The notes beneath the pieces were generated by a model that was given only the letters and a program-made list of their open reading frames with translations, had not been told where the DNA came from and did not search any database. The translations under genes and the position numbers were made by a program. Below, piece after piece: positions 16,875 through 24,392 of a DNA stretch of 64,000 bases; the first letter of the stretch is position 1; each line of letters begins with the position of its first letter. The stretch comes from Paenibacillus guangzhouensis (lineage in GTDB: Bacteria; Bacillota; Bacilli; Paenibacillales; Paenibacillaceae): the NCBI RefSeq assembly GCF_009363075.1, contig NZ_CP045293.1, positions 3,720,001 to 3,784,000 on the forward strand, in the 5' to 3' direction.

Positions 16875-17215
16875 GGTCATTCGCCTGACAGCACATGTCA
16901 TTCCTTTTTTCATACTTTTTATGTCGAAAAACTCAAACATATGAACATTTAAGTGGAGGTTAGCTGCCATAAATAAAAAAATGGTATTAATTGTAGGGGA
17001 TGCATATTGCGCTCGGAGGAAGATCACCGAAGAAAGCAGCTCCTTTCGATTCCTTACGGGTACGGACTGTCGTAGATAATCTTGCCGAAGATCCGCTGCT
17101 TCGTGCTGGCGATAATATATCGCTGATTAGATGAACCGATGGATGCCAATGCCATTATGAACTTTTTCAAACAATACGGTGTTCTGATTTCTCATCCCAA
17201 TCCGCATTAAAGTTG
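16875..17215 (+). pseudogene. Non-coding stretch holding decayed coding remnants
   Basis: A GGAGG site at about 16954 is followed by a short frame at 16981-17079 (MVLIVGDAYCARRKITEE, 32 codons). A second frame around 17060-17145 reads VRTVVDNLAEDPLLRAGD and also stops. The first resembles the opening of a small flavodoxin- or DJ-1/PfpI-like fold, but the match is too short to name. The stretch looks like the remains of the gene once served by the upstream regulator; this is a weak inference. Confidence 0.3.
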
Positions 17216-17256
17216 CAAAAAATAAGAAGCAGAGACATGGTACATGTCTCTGCTTC
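17216..17256 (-). terminator. Rho-independent terminator of the Bce-type operon
   Basis: GAAGCAGAGACATG (17226-17239) and CATGTCTCTGCTTC (17243-17256) form a perfect 14-bp stem with a 3-nt loop. On the minus strand it is followed by TTATTTTTT. Confidence 0.9.
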
Positions 17257-17274
17257 CTGCTCTTCTTGCTATGT

Positions 17275-19203
17275 TCAGTACATTGGAGAGTTCTGCAACG
17301 CTAATCTCACGATACGACGATAATATCCGTATGCGAGTACGGCAAATATCAAATATATGATTGTGTAAATCGACATCGCGATCGCTGCTGGAAACACGAT
17401 ATCCGACAAAGTCCAAGCCGAGAAGGCTCTGACAGCGAAAATCGAGTGGGTAAGCCCAATTGCCAGCGGTATCCCAAACACAATTAGCTGCTTACGAATA
17501 ATCCCACCCAATATTTCGTGTTCCTCAAATCCCAGCTGTCGCAGAATTCTGTAACTGTTCCGTTCCTGCTCTGCCTCGGCCATTTGTTTGAAATAGAGAA
17601 TACTGCCCGTCGTGATAAGAAAAATAAGCCCGAGAAAGCCGGCGACGAAAATGACGAGGCCAAATTTTTGATGTGAAGTTTGAGAATAGGAGTAAAAGTC
17701 CTGATTGCCCCCTATGGAATGGACATATGGCTTATAGAGATACGATGCCGCTGCACGATCACGGTTCACCAGAATTCGGAACGTATCGATTGGGATCCAT
17801 TTCGATTCGCCACGGGATCGATTCGATATCTGGGAGATCATAGCCTGAAGCGTCGCTTCGCGAACGACCAACTGGTTGCCATTCAAATTGAAATTCATCG
17901 CATATCGATCCACACTTCGGGCTATTGGAATAGGAACTCTCGTCTCGCGCACTACTAATTCGATAGGATGCTGCGAATCCTCTTGGTCCAGTCCCCTGTC
18001 TCCCCTCCGTTGTCCCTTATACCAGACGGCTTCACCTAGCTTCGGCATACGAATATCCACACTACTTGCATGTAGATGTTCTGCTGCAAGCAGCAGCATC
18101 GTCTGCCCCTCCTCACCGTTCAACTGACCCGTCACCCGCAAGGCCTTCACCGGATGATGAACATACGGAATGCCTGCTTGCTCCAAAGAAGCACGAAATG
18201 TCTGCGCGTCTTGCACCTGATTCTCAAACACAAAATCAAACGGCAGCATGGCTCGGGACTCGCTCTCGGCCGAATAGTACAGCGAATAAGCGACCGCTAA
18301 CATGGTTAGTGTCACTGCGGATAGAACCGTAATGATGGTGAGTGAGCACGCATTTGCTCTCATCCGATGCATGAGCGGAGCGAGGGATAGGCTGTTCTTC
18401 AATCCGAGCTGACCATTCCTGCGCCTGCGAATCTGGTAGAACAGTCTCCCTAACGTTACACGAAACAGCAGGTAGGTACCGAGGATAATAGAAACAAGAA
18501 TGATCAGCGTATGCAGCATGAGACTCTGATATGGCATAATTCCAGACCATATATAACCCATTGCGATAAGCACGATGCTCAGTATCCCAAGCAGGACGGA
18601 CCATCTCGCTGACGGCTGTCGTGGCTGGTCTCCCAGTCGCTCAGCTCGGAGCATGTCAAGCAGCGATACACGGCGAATCTTGTACAAAATCTGGATACAG
18701 GTCATACCATTGAGTACTATAAACGCGATAGCGGTCTGAAGAGCGGCTGAGGTGGAAAAAGAGACGGCGACGCCGTTTTCGATTCCGATCAATTTCATCA
18801 AAATAAGTAAAAATAACCGGGACACGAGCGTCCCCATGCCCATCCCGATCAGGAGCGCGACGAGGCCCAACATGACATGCTCTGTCATGAGCAACGACCC
18901 TACTTGTCTGCGCGTCATGCCTGCCAGCTGATACAGTCCGATTTCTCTGCTACGGCGTCTCAGAAAAATGCTGTTCGCGTAGATCGTGAATAGCGCTACA
19001 ATTGCAAGCAGCAAAATGCCTGACACACGGATCAGCAATACGAATTGAACATCACCGAAGACCGCAGCTATCTCGGAAGAATCATGCTGTAAGACTGCGA
19101 ATACGAAATATAGCGTTGTACTGCTTATCAGCGAGAAAACATAGAGATAGTCCTGTTTCATATGTTCACGCACACTGCGGACGATAAGCTCAAAAGGTGT
19201 CAA
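17275..19203 (-). CDS. BceB-like ABC transporter permease (FtsX family, peptide antibiotic module)
   Basis: About 642 aa from a TTG start at 19203 that follows GGAGGG by 7 nt (TPFELIVRSVREHMKQDYLY). Ten membrane segments are visible, with a large extracellular domain of about 190 residues between segments 7 and 8 (roughly residues 310-500), the layout that defines BceB/PsdB permeases. The motif REIGLYQLAGMTRRQVGSLL after segment 2 is the FtsX-like coupling region. Works with the ATPase encoded upstream, whose stop it overlaps by 14 bp, and transmits flux information to the intramembrane-sensing kinase. Such modules confer resistance to cell-wall-active peptides (bacitracin, nisin and others); the specific peptide is unknown. 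Confidence 0.9.
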   Translation of the reverse strand: MTPFELIVRSVREHMKQDYLYVFSLISSTTLYFVFAVLQHDSSEIAAVFGDVQFVLLIRVSGILLLAIVALFTIYANSIFLRRRSREIGLYQLAGMTRRQVGSLLMTEHVMLGLVALLIGMGMGTLVSRLFLLILMKLIGIENGVAVSFSTSAALQTAIAFIVLNGMTCIQILYKIRRVSLLDMLRAERLGDQPRQPSARWSVLLGILSIVLIAMGYIWSGIMPYQSLMLHTLIILVSIILGTYLLFRVTLGRLFYQIRRRRNGQLGLKNSLSLAPLMHRMRANACSLTIITVLSAVTLTMLAVAYSLYYSAESESRAMLPFDFVFENQVQDAQTFRASLEQAGIPYVHHPVKALRVTGQLNGEEGQTMLLLAAEHLHASSVDIRMPKLGEAVWYKGQRRGDRGLDQEDSQHPIELVVRETRVPIPIARSVDRYAMNFNLNGNQLVVREATLQAMISQISNRSRGESKWIPIDTFRILVNRDRAAASYLYKPYVHSIGGNQDFYSYSQTSHQKFGLVIFVAGFLGLIFLITTGSILYFKQMAEAEQERNSYRILRQLGFEEHEILGGIIRKQLIVFGIPLAIGLTHSIFAVRAFSAWTLSDIVFPAAIAMSIYTIIYLIFAVLAYGYYRRIVRLALQNSPMY

Positions 19204-19963
19204 CGCGGTTCCCTCCAAGCACAGCCTGCACATTAATAATATCTTGGAAGAAAGTCTGCCGCGTCTTGCTCCCGCGATAGACTTCGGAGTACAGCATGCC
19301 GTCTTTCAGGAACACGACACGACTGCAATAGCTCGAAACAACGGGATCATGCGTCACCAGCAGCATCGTAACGCTGCGACGCCGGTTCATGTCCTCCAGC
19401 ACGTCAAGCAGCGCTGCGGCTGATTTCGAATCCAGCGCGCCTGTCGGTTCATCCGCAAAAACGATAGAAGGATGATGGATTAAAGCGCGAGCCGCAGACG
19501 TTCGCTGACGCTGGCCGCCGGAAATTTCATGCGGGTACTGATGAACGATATCCAGAATGCCAAGATCAGAAGCAAGAGCTAGAAATGCTTCCTCAGCCCT
19601 TTCCTTGTTCATTTTTCCAAGTGAGATTGGCAGCATGATATTCTCTTTGACGGTCAGTGTGTCCAGGAGTCGGTAATCCTCAAAGATGAACCCGAGTCTG
19701 CTGCGCCGGAAACGAGACAATTCAGCGTCTGACATCTTCGTGACATCTGTATCATCGATCCGTATCTCCCCTGCCGTCGCTTGGTCAATAGTCGCGAGCA
19801 CTTGGATCAAGGTGGACTTGCCTGACCCGGAAGGACCCATGATCCCGACAAATTCGCCCGACGAGATCCGTAAGTCAATTCCTTTTAGCACCTGCTGAAC
19901 ATTGCCCCTCCCACCGAACGATTTACGAACTTGTTGTGCTTGAAGCACGGTTTTGGGCAGCAT
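19190..19963 (-). CDS. BceA-like ABC transporter ATP-binding protein
   Basis: 257 aa from MLPKTVLQAQQVRKSFGGRG, preceded by GGAGGTGAG. Walker A is GPSGSGKST, the signature is ISGGQRQRTSAARAL and Walker B is [12 protein letters not shown], placing it in the MacB/LolD/BceA group. Cytoplasmic partner of the permease at 17275-19203. Its start lies inside the last codons of the kinase gene (41-bp overlap), so the four genes 21702 to 17275 are one coupled operon. Confidence 0.93.
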   Translation of the reverse strand: MLPKTVLQAQQVRKSFGGRGNVQQVLKGIDLRISSGEFVGIMGPSGSGKSTLIQVLATIDQATAGEIRIDDTDVTKMSDAELSRFRRSRLGFIFEDYRLLDTLTVKENIMLPISLGKMNKERAEEAFLALASDLGILDIVHQYPHEISGGQRQRTSAARALIHHPSIVFADEPTGALDSKSAAALLDVLEDMNRRRSVTMLLVTHDPVVSSYCSRVVFLKDGMLYSEVYRGSKTRQTFFQDIINVQAVLGGNRVDTF

Positions 19964-21011
19964 CGTCCGGCTCACCTCCAACTAGATGTCCTCGACGTTC
20001 GAACGTATTCACTGTATGAAAGATCATCTCCATTTCCGTTCCTGCATGCAGCTCCGACGTTGCACCCAAGCTGATCCCGATTTTCAGCGCAATCGTTTGG
20101 GCCAAATAAAGTCCGAGTCCCGTTGCCGCATTCTGCATCCTCCCGTTCTCACCGGTAAACCCTCGATCGAAAATTCGAGGCAAGTCATGGGCTGCAATGC
20201 CCGCACCTTCATCTCTGACCGTTAACCTGACATGACCTTGAGGGGTCATATCCGTCGACAGCACAATCATACCGCCTTCAGGGCTATATTTGACGGCATT
20301 CGTCAACAGTTGACGGAGGATAAAACGGCACCATTTGCGATCCGTCGTCGCTATGACCTCTTCGCCTTCGAATTCTACGGCAATATTCTTCTCTACGCAC
20401 CAGGAAGCTAGTTCACGTACTTCCATAGCTGCTAGCTGCTGAATGCCCGTCTGCTCCAACACATAATCCGCTTCGAGCGACGGTAATCGTGATATGTACA
20501 ATTGTTGATCGATGAGCAGATGCATGCGCAGCCAATCCAATTCCATTTTGCGCATGACCGGATTTCCCCGCTCAGCATCGATCGTCAATTTCATCGCTGT
20601 CAATGGCGCTTTGACTTCGTGCACCCAAGAAGCAACATAGTCCTTCTCCACGGCCTGAACGGCTTGTACTTCAGACAGTCTGCGCAATGTCCACTGTCCC
20701 GCTGTTCGCAAGAGTTGATTGGCTGCTTCTTCATGATGATACTGAGGCGTGGGTAATGCGATCATCCAATCATCATCCATCGTTACGGTTAGGTCAGCCA
20801 GAGCCCTTGAATATTGCATTTCTACGTGGAAGCGCCATCCCAGGAAGATAACGAGCGCTAGAATAAGAAGCACATTTAAATACAGTAAAGAGACGGCTTG
20901 GACGGCAATCCCGTTGTCGATCCAAATCAACAGATCTACGAAGGATAAGGAAAGCAGGTAGAAGATGATCCAGCTCTTTCGATCCATCAAATAACGAAGT
21001 AACAAAATCAT
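19923..21011 (-). CDS. BceS-like intramembrane-sensing histidine kinase
   Basis: 362 aa. Two N-terminal membrane segments at about residues 14-32 and 38-58 with almost no extracellular loop, then the phospho-acceptor box VASWVHEVKAPLTAMKLTID and an HATPase domain (FILRQLLTNAVKYSPEGG, VRDEGAGIAAHDLPRIFDRG, GLGLYLAQTI). Lack of an extracellular sensor is the mark of BceS-type kinases, which read the activity of the cognate transporter. The ATG at 21011 has AAGGAGG only 2 nt away, so a TTG two codons downstream may be the true start. It follows the regulator gene by 7 bp. Confidence 0.9.
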   Translation of the reverse strand: MILLLRYLMDRKSWIIFYLLSLSFVDLLIWIDNGIAVQAVSLLYLNVLLILALVIFLGWRFHVEMQYSRALADLTVTMDDDWMIALPTPQYHHEEAANQLLRTAGQWTLRRLSEVQAVQAVEKDYVASWVHEVKAPLTAMKLTIDAERGNPVMRKMELDWLRMHLLIDQQLYISRLPSLEADYVLEQTGIQQLAAMEVRELASWCVEKNIAVEFEGEEVIATTDRKWCRFILRQLLTNAVKYSPEGGMIVLSTDMTPQGHVRLTVRDEGAGIAAHDLPRIFDRGFTGENGRMQNAATGLGLYLAQTIALKIGISLGATSELHAGTEMEMIFHTVNTFERRGHLVGGEPDDAAQNRASSTTSS

Positions 21012-21018
21012 CGCCTCC

Positions 21019-21702
21019 TTATAACGTGGCCGCCATATAGCCTAGCCCCTTCTTTGTGACAATGGCATCTTCGAGATGGAAGATGGTTAACTTGTGCCGC
21101 AGCCTCGTTATATTCGCAGTCAACGTATTGTCATTGACGAAATGCTCATCATCCCAGAGTCTCCGAATGAGATCGTGGCGAGTAATCACGGTATCCTTCG
21201 CTTTGACAAGAACAGCGAGGATAACGAACTCATTTTTCGTTAAGATTACATCTTGTCCATCCTTACGGATCAGCCCGCGTGTCATATCGATAACGGCGCC
21301 GTTCCACTCCAAAAGATCTGCCGCTTCCTCCCCATACGCGTACGTCCGGCGTAAGATGGCTTGAATCTGGGCCATCAATACGTCCATATGGAATGGCTTC
21401 TGAATATAATCGTCCGCCCCCATATTCATCGCCATCACCATATCAAGCGGATGATCACGCGAGGACAGGAACAGAATCGGCACTTTCGATACCGCTCGAA
21501 TCTCTCGACACCAATGGAATCCATCATACATGGGAAGTTGTATATCGATGATAACCAACTGGGGCTTCACCTCAATAAAGGTATTCATCACATCATCATA
21601 TCGCGCCGGTCCCTCGACATGAAAAGACCATTGCTCCAAACGCTCCTTCAAGGAACGAAATATTGCAGCATCATCTTCAATGATCAATATCGTAAAATCC
21701 AT
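21019..21702 (-). CDS. BceR-like OmpR-family response regulator
   Basis: 227 aa, start MDFTILIIEDDAAIFRSLKE with GGGGAGG upstream. Receiver domain with phospho-acceptor Asp53 in VIIDIQLPMYDG, then an OmpR-type winged helix (LTKNEFVILAVLVKAKDTVI and DNTLTANITRLRHKL). First gene of the operon 21702-17275; regulators of this type usually activate the transporter genes that accompany them. The separate gene order regulator-kinase-ATPase-permease matches the bce/psd layout of other Bacillota. Confidence 0.93.
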   Translation of the reverse strand: MDFTILIIEDDAAIFRSLKERLEQWSFHVEGPARYDDVMNTFIEVKPQLVIIDIQLPMYDGFHWCREIRAVSKVPILFLSSRDHPLDMVMAMNMGADDYIQKPFHMDVLMAQIQAILRRTYAYGEEAADLLEWNGAVIDMTRGLIRKDGQDVILTKNEFVILAVLVKAKDTVITRHDLIRRLWDDEHFVNDNTLTANITRLRHKLTIFHLEDAIVTKKGLGYMAATL

Positions 21703-21801
21703 CCAGATATTCCTCCCCGCAATTGCCGCGCGGATATAGGACCATGAAGCAATCCATCCGTAGCTGTCCTCATCATATCACGCTTAACTTCCATGCCAAA
21801 A

Positions 21802-21820
21802 GAGGGGAAATGATCCCCTC
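21802..21820 (-). terminator. Rho-independent terminator of the serine hydrolase gene
   Basis: On the minus strand GAGGGGA, a 5-nt loop and TCCCCTC are followed by TTTT. It sits 7 bp past the stop at 21827. Confidence 0.85.
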
Positions 21821-21826
21821 AAGACC

Positions 21827-23884
21827 TTATGCCGGCAGCAGCATCGTGAAGAACAGCGCCGCCATCTCTTGCTTACGGAGTGCCCTTTGGGAGCCGTAGT
21901 CGAACATGCCGTCCGATGAAGCCACCTCTGGCCCGTACAGCTTCCAGGTAACAGCAGAACTGACAGCATCGACCGCCCATGCCGAAGTACCGGGAGCTAA
22001 TGCTGCAGTGGCATCCGGCACCCGAATGCCCGTTCCAGCTAATAATCGGAACACGATTGCGGCTGCTTCTTCACGACGAATCGGACGATCTGGCTCGAAT
22101 GCTTCATCCGCAGCCCCCTGCAATAGGCCTGCTTCGACAGAGGCTTGAATATCGCCACGATACGGAGAATTGGCAATGTCTTTAAATACGGGCGAATTGG
22201 AAGACTCCGGAAGACTCCATATCGCGTTGAACGCATGGATGAACGCACCGCGGGTAACGACTTGATCCGGTAGGAACGGCTTCGTTCGGTCATCTTCCAA
22301 TAAACCAAGGGACTTCAGGCCAAGAATATAGCTCGCATAGGGATGATGAGGAGAGACGTCAGGAAAGCCCTCTTGATTGGCCGGTATTTTCGCAGCATAA
22401 CTGAATAAGTTGGCGTATTTCATATAAGCAATTTGACCATCTGCATCCTCTTTAAAAGCAAGCGGTTTACCCTCTTCATCCACGAACAGCAGATCATCGA
22501 CCTGCTTCAGTTGGTGACGGCCTGAGACATCGCTTACCCTAATGGCACCATCTCCCGTCACTTCAACTTTAGTGAATACTTTGATCCGTAGATCGGAATA
22601 CAGTCCTTCGAGCTTGGATAGCGCAAACTTGGATTGCTTCTGATAACCTTTTGGGCCGAATGTCGATTGGCGATCAGCATAATAATGATCCATAAATGCT
22701 GCGAATAGGTCATTGCGCAAATCCTGATTCGTATTGTAAACAACGAAAACCCCCGTTCTACGGTCTGGGAGGAGCCACAATAGCGAGCTAAATCCAAGGA
22801 TATCCCCTCCCTTGGAAATCACGGCTTCACCATTCGTATGGGAAAGATCCACTGGCGATTCAAATCCATATGTCATATCCGGCACATTCGGATGGATAAG
22901 CACATGGTACGTCGACATCGCCCGCACGGATTCTTGCGACAGGATCCTCGTACCATCAGGTGCCCGTCCTTCGTTCAGAAGGGCATTCATGAACAATGCC
23001 ATATCAGAGGCCGTTGAGATCATGCTGCCCTCAGGCCATTCACGCGGCGACAAATCAAAGAACGGCAGCGGGTTATTCTCCGCATCGTATGAAGTAACTA
23101 GACGTCCAGCCAACTCCTTCGTTAGGCTGAAGCTGCTTGAAGTCATGCCAAGCGGCTTGAACAAACGCTCCGTCATATAGCTCCCGAATGGCTCCCCGCT
23201 GACTTGCTCAATGATGTAGCCCAGCAGTCGCGTTGCAAAATTATCATACATGTATGACGTGCCGGGCTCCCGAACGACGGGAGGAAATACGTCGAAAATG
23301 CTTTTTTGTAAGGAGATCGGCTTCACGGAAGGATCCATCAAATAACTGCCATCCGATGGTTCTCTTACTTCAAAGCCGGTCGTATGCGTCAGTAAATGCT
23401 CGATCGTAACAGGCGTCTCGAATGGATTAGATATGCGATACCCATCCAAATACTTCTCAATGTTATCCTTCAACGAGATTTTCCCTTGATCAACGAGCTG
23501 CAGTGCAGCCGCCGCGGTAAACACCTTCGATACAGAAGCGATTCGGAAGGTGGAACGGCTCGCGTCTACCCGTGACTTCGACATCTGATCCGTTATGCCA
23601 TAGCCTTTAGAGACGAGCACTTTTCCCTCCCGGACAACGGATATCGCTGCGGCACCGGCCTTTCTCTGGATATCTTCACGAGCAAAAAAAGCATCCAGAA
23701 ACGCCTCAACTTCGCTCACCTCACGCGGTCCGCCTGTATAAATTGCTGCTGTTGAATGCTGCTCGCTGGAAGCATCTCCTTTCGACGCAGACGGTACCCC
23801 GTACGCTACGGAATCGCCCATTAACGTTAGTGCCAGCAGAGCAATCCATAACGTACTTCGTGTTCTTGTCTTCTTGTTATCCAA
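21827..23884 (-). CDS. Secreted serine hydrolase (beta-lactamase/PBP-like fold) with SLH domains
   Basis: About 685 aa from a TTG start at 23884 served by AGGAGAGG; a longer frame starts at 23923 upstream of that site. Signal segment TLWIALLALTLMGDSVAYG near residues 11-29. The catalytic S-x-x-K is SVSK at 117-120, the Y-x-N is YDN in SYMYDNFATR, and the third motif region is SKGGDILGF. This is the class C beta-lactamase / DD-peptidase / esterase fold (Pfam Beta-lactamase). A middle domain from about 415 is followed by three SLH-like domains from about 500 (FPDVSPHHPYASYILGLKSL and so on), so the enzyme is probably held in the cell wall. Substrate unknown: peptide stem, D-amino-acid peptide or ester. 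It precedes the Bce-type operon in the same direction but has its own terminator. Confidence 0.88.
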   Translation of the reverse strand: MDNKKTRTRSTLWIALLALTLMGDSVAYGVPSASKGDASSEQHSTAAIYTGGPREVSEVEAFLDAFFAREDIQRKAGAAAISVVREGKVLVSKGYGITDQMSKSRVDASRSTFRIASVSKVFTAAAALQLVDQGKISLKDNIEKYLDGYRISNPFETPVTIEHLLTHTTGFEVREPSDGSYLMDPSVKPISLQKSIFDVFPPVVREPGTSYMYDNFATRLLGYIIEQVSGEPFGSYMTERLFKPLGMTSSSFSLTKELAGRLVTSYDAENNPLPFFDLSPREWPEGSMISTASDMALFMNALLNEGRAPDGTRILSQESVRAMSTYHVLIHPNVPDMTYGFESPVDLSHTNGEAVISKGGDILGFSSLLWLLPDRRTGVFVVYNTNQDLRNDLFAAFMDHYYADRQSTFGPKGYQKQSKFALSKLEGLYSDLRIKVFTKVEVTGDGAIRVSDVSGRHQLKQVDDLLFVDEEGKPLAFKEDADGQIAYMKYANLFSYAAKIPANQEGFPDVSPHHPYASYILGLKSLGLLEDDRTKPFLPDQVVTRGAFIHAFNAIWSLPESSNSPVFKDIANSPYRGDIQASVEAGLLQGAADEAFEPDRPIRREEAAAIVFRLLAGTGIRVPDATAALAPGTSAWAVDAVSSAVTWKLYGPEVASSDGMFDYGSQRALRKQEMAALFFTMLLPA

Positions 23885-24103
23885 TTCATATCCTCTCCTT
23901 GTCACTTCCCATTGAACCGCCATGCATATTCAAGCGATTCCGACACCCTCATTGTATCGGCTGCAGCACATACCGTCGCTCGATTCAGGTGATAAATCAG
24001 CCGACGTATGTGACATATTCGTCATGTTGGAGGGATTCGGAAAGAGAACAGCTGCCTGAAAATTTATCGAATACGGACAGCCATCCCTAGTAACAACTAC
24101 CCA

Positions 24104-24132
24104 GACAAAGTGAGCGCAGCCTTCATAACATA
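24104..24132 (+). promoter_or_regulatory. Sigma-K-like promoter of the YjcZ miniprotein gene
   Basis: GACA (24104-24107), a 16-bp spacer and CATAACATA (24124-24132) match the late mother-cell sporulation promoter pattern (AC at -35, CATANNNTA at -10). It lies 30 bp before the start codon. Confidence 0.5.
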
Positions 24133-24161
24133 TCGAGTATACAAATTAGGGAGGTGCTTAC

Positions 24162-24287
24162 ATGTCAGGTCTTGTTGGTGGAGCATTTACAAGTACAGGC
24201 ACAATTCTCGTACTGTTTATCTTGTTAGTCATCATCGCTTGCAGTTGCATGGGTGGTTTTGGAGGTTTTGGTGGAGTAGGCTACTAA
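24162..24287 (+). CDS. YjcZ-family sporulation miniprotein
   Basis: 41 aa: a polar-glycine start MSGLVGGAFTSTG, one hydrophobic helix TILVLFILLVIIACS and a glycine-rich tail MGGFGGFGGVGY. A GGGAGGTG site lies 6 nt before the ATG. Glycine-rich ends around a single membrane helix with the ILVLFILLVII core are characteristic of the YjcZ family, small proteins found in sporulating Bacillales and often linked to spore coat or membrane. The sigma-K-like promoter at 24104-24132 and the terminator at 24309-24332 make this a complete single-gene unit on a strand otherwise empty here. Confidence 0.88.
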   Translation: MSGLVGGAFTSTGTILVLFILLVIIACSCMGGFGGFGGVGY

Positions 24288-24308
24288 TTCTTTCTTATAA
24301 ATGCAATG

Positions 24309-24332
24309 AGCCCCGTACGATTGTACGGGGCT
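24309..24332 (+). terminator. Rho-independent terminator of the YjcZ gene
   Basis: AGCCCCGTAC and GTACGGGGCT form a perfect 10-bp stem with a 4-nt loop, followed by TTGCTT. It may also stop transcripts from the convergent operon ending at 24393. Confidence 0.85.
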
Positions 24333-24392
24333 TTGCTTCATCATATGATCTGCTGGTGATTATGCTCCTGTGCTGCTGCGTATTTCTGCCGC

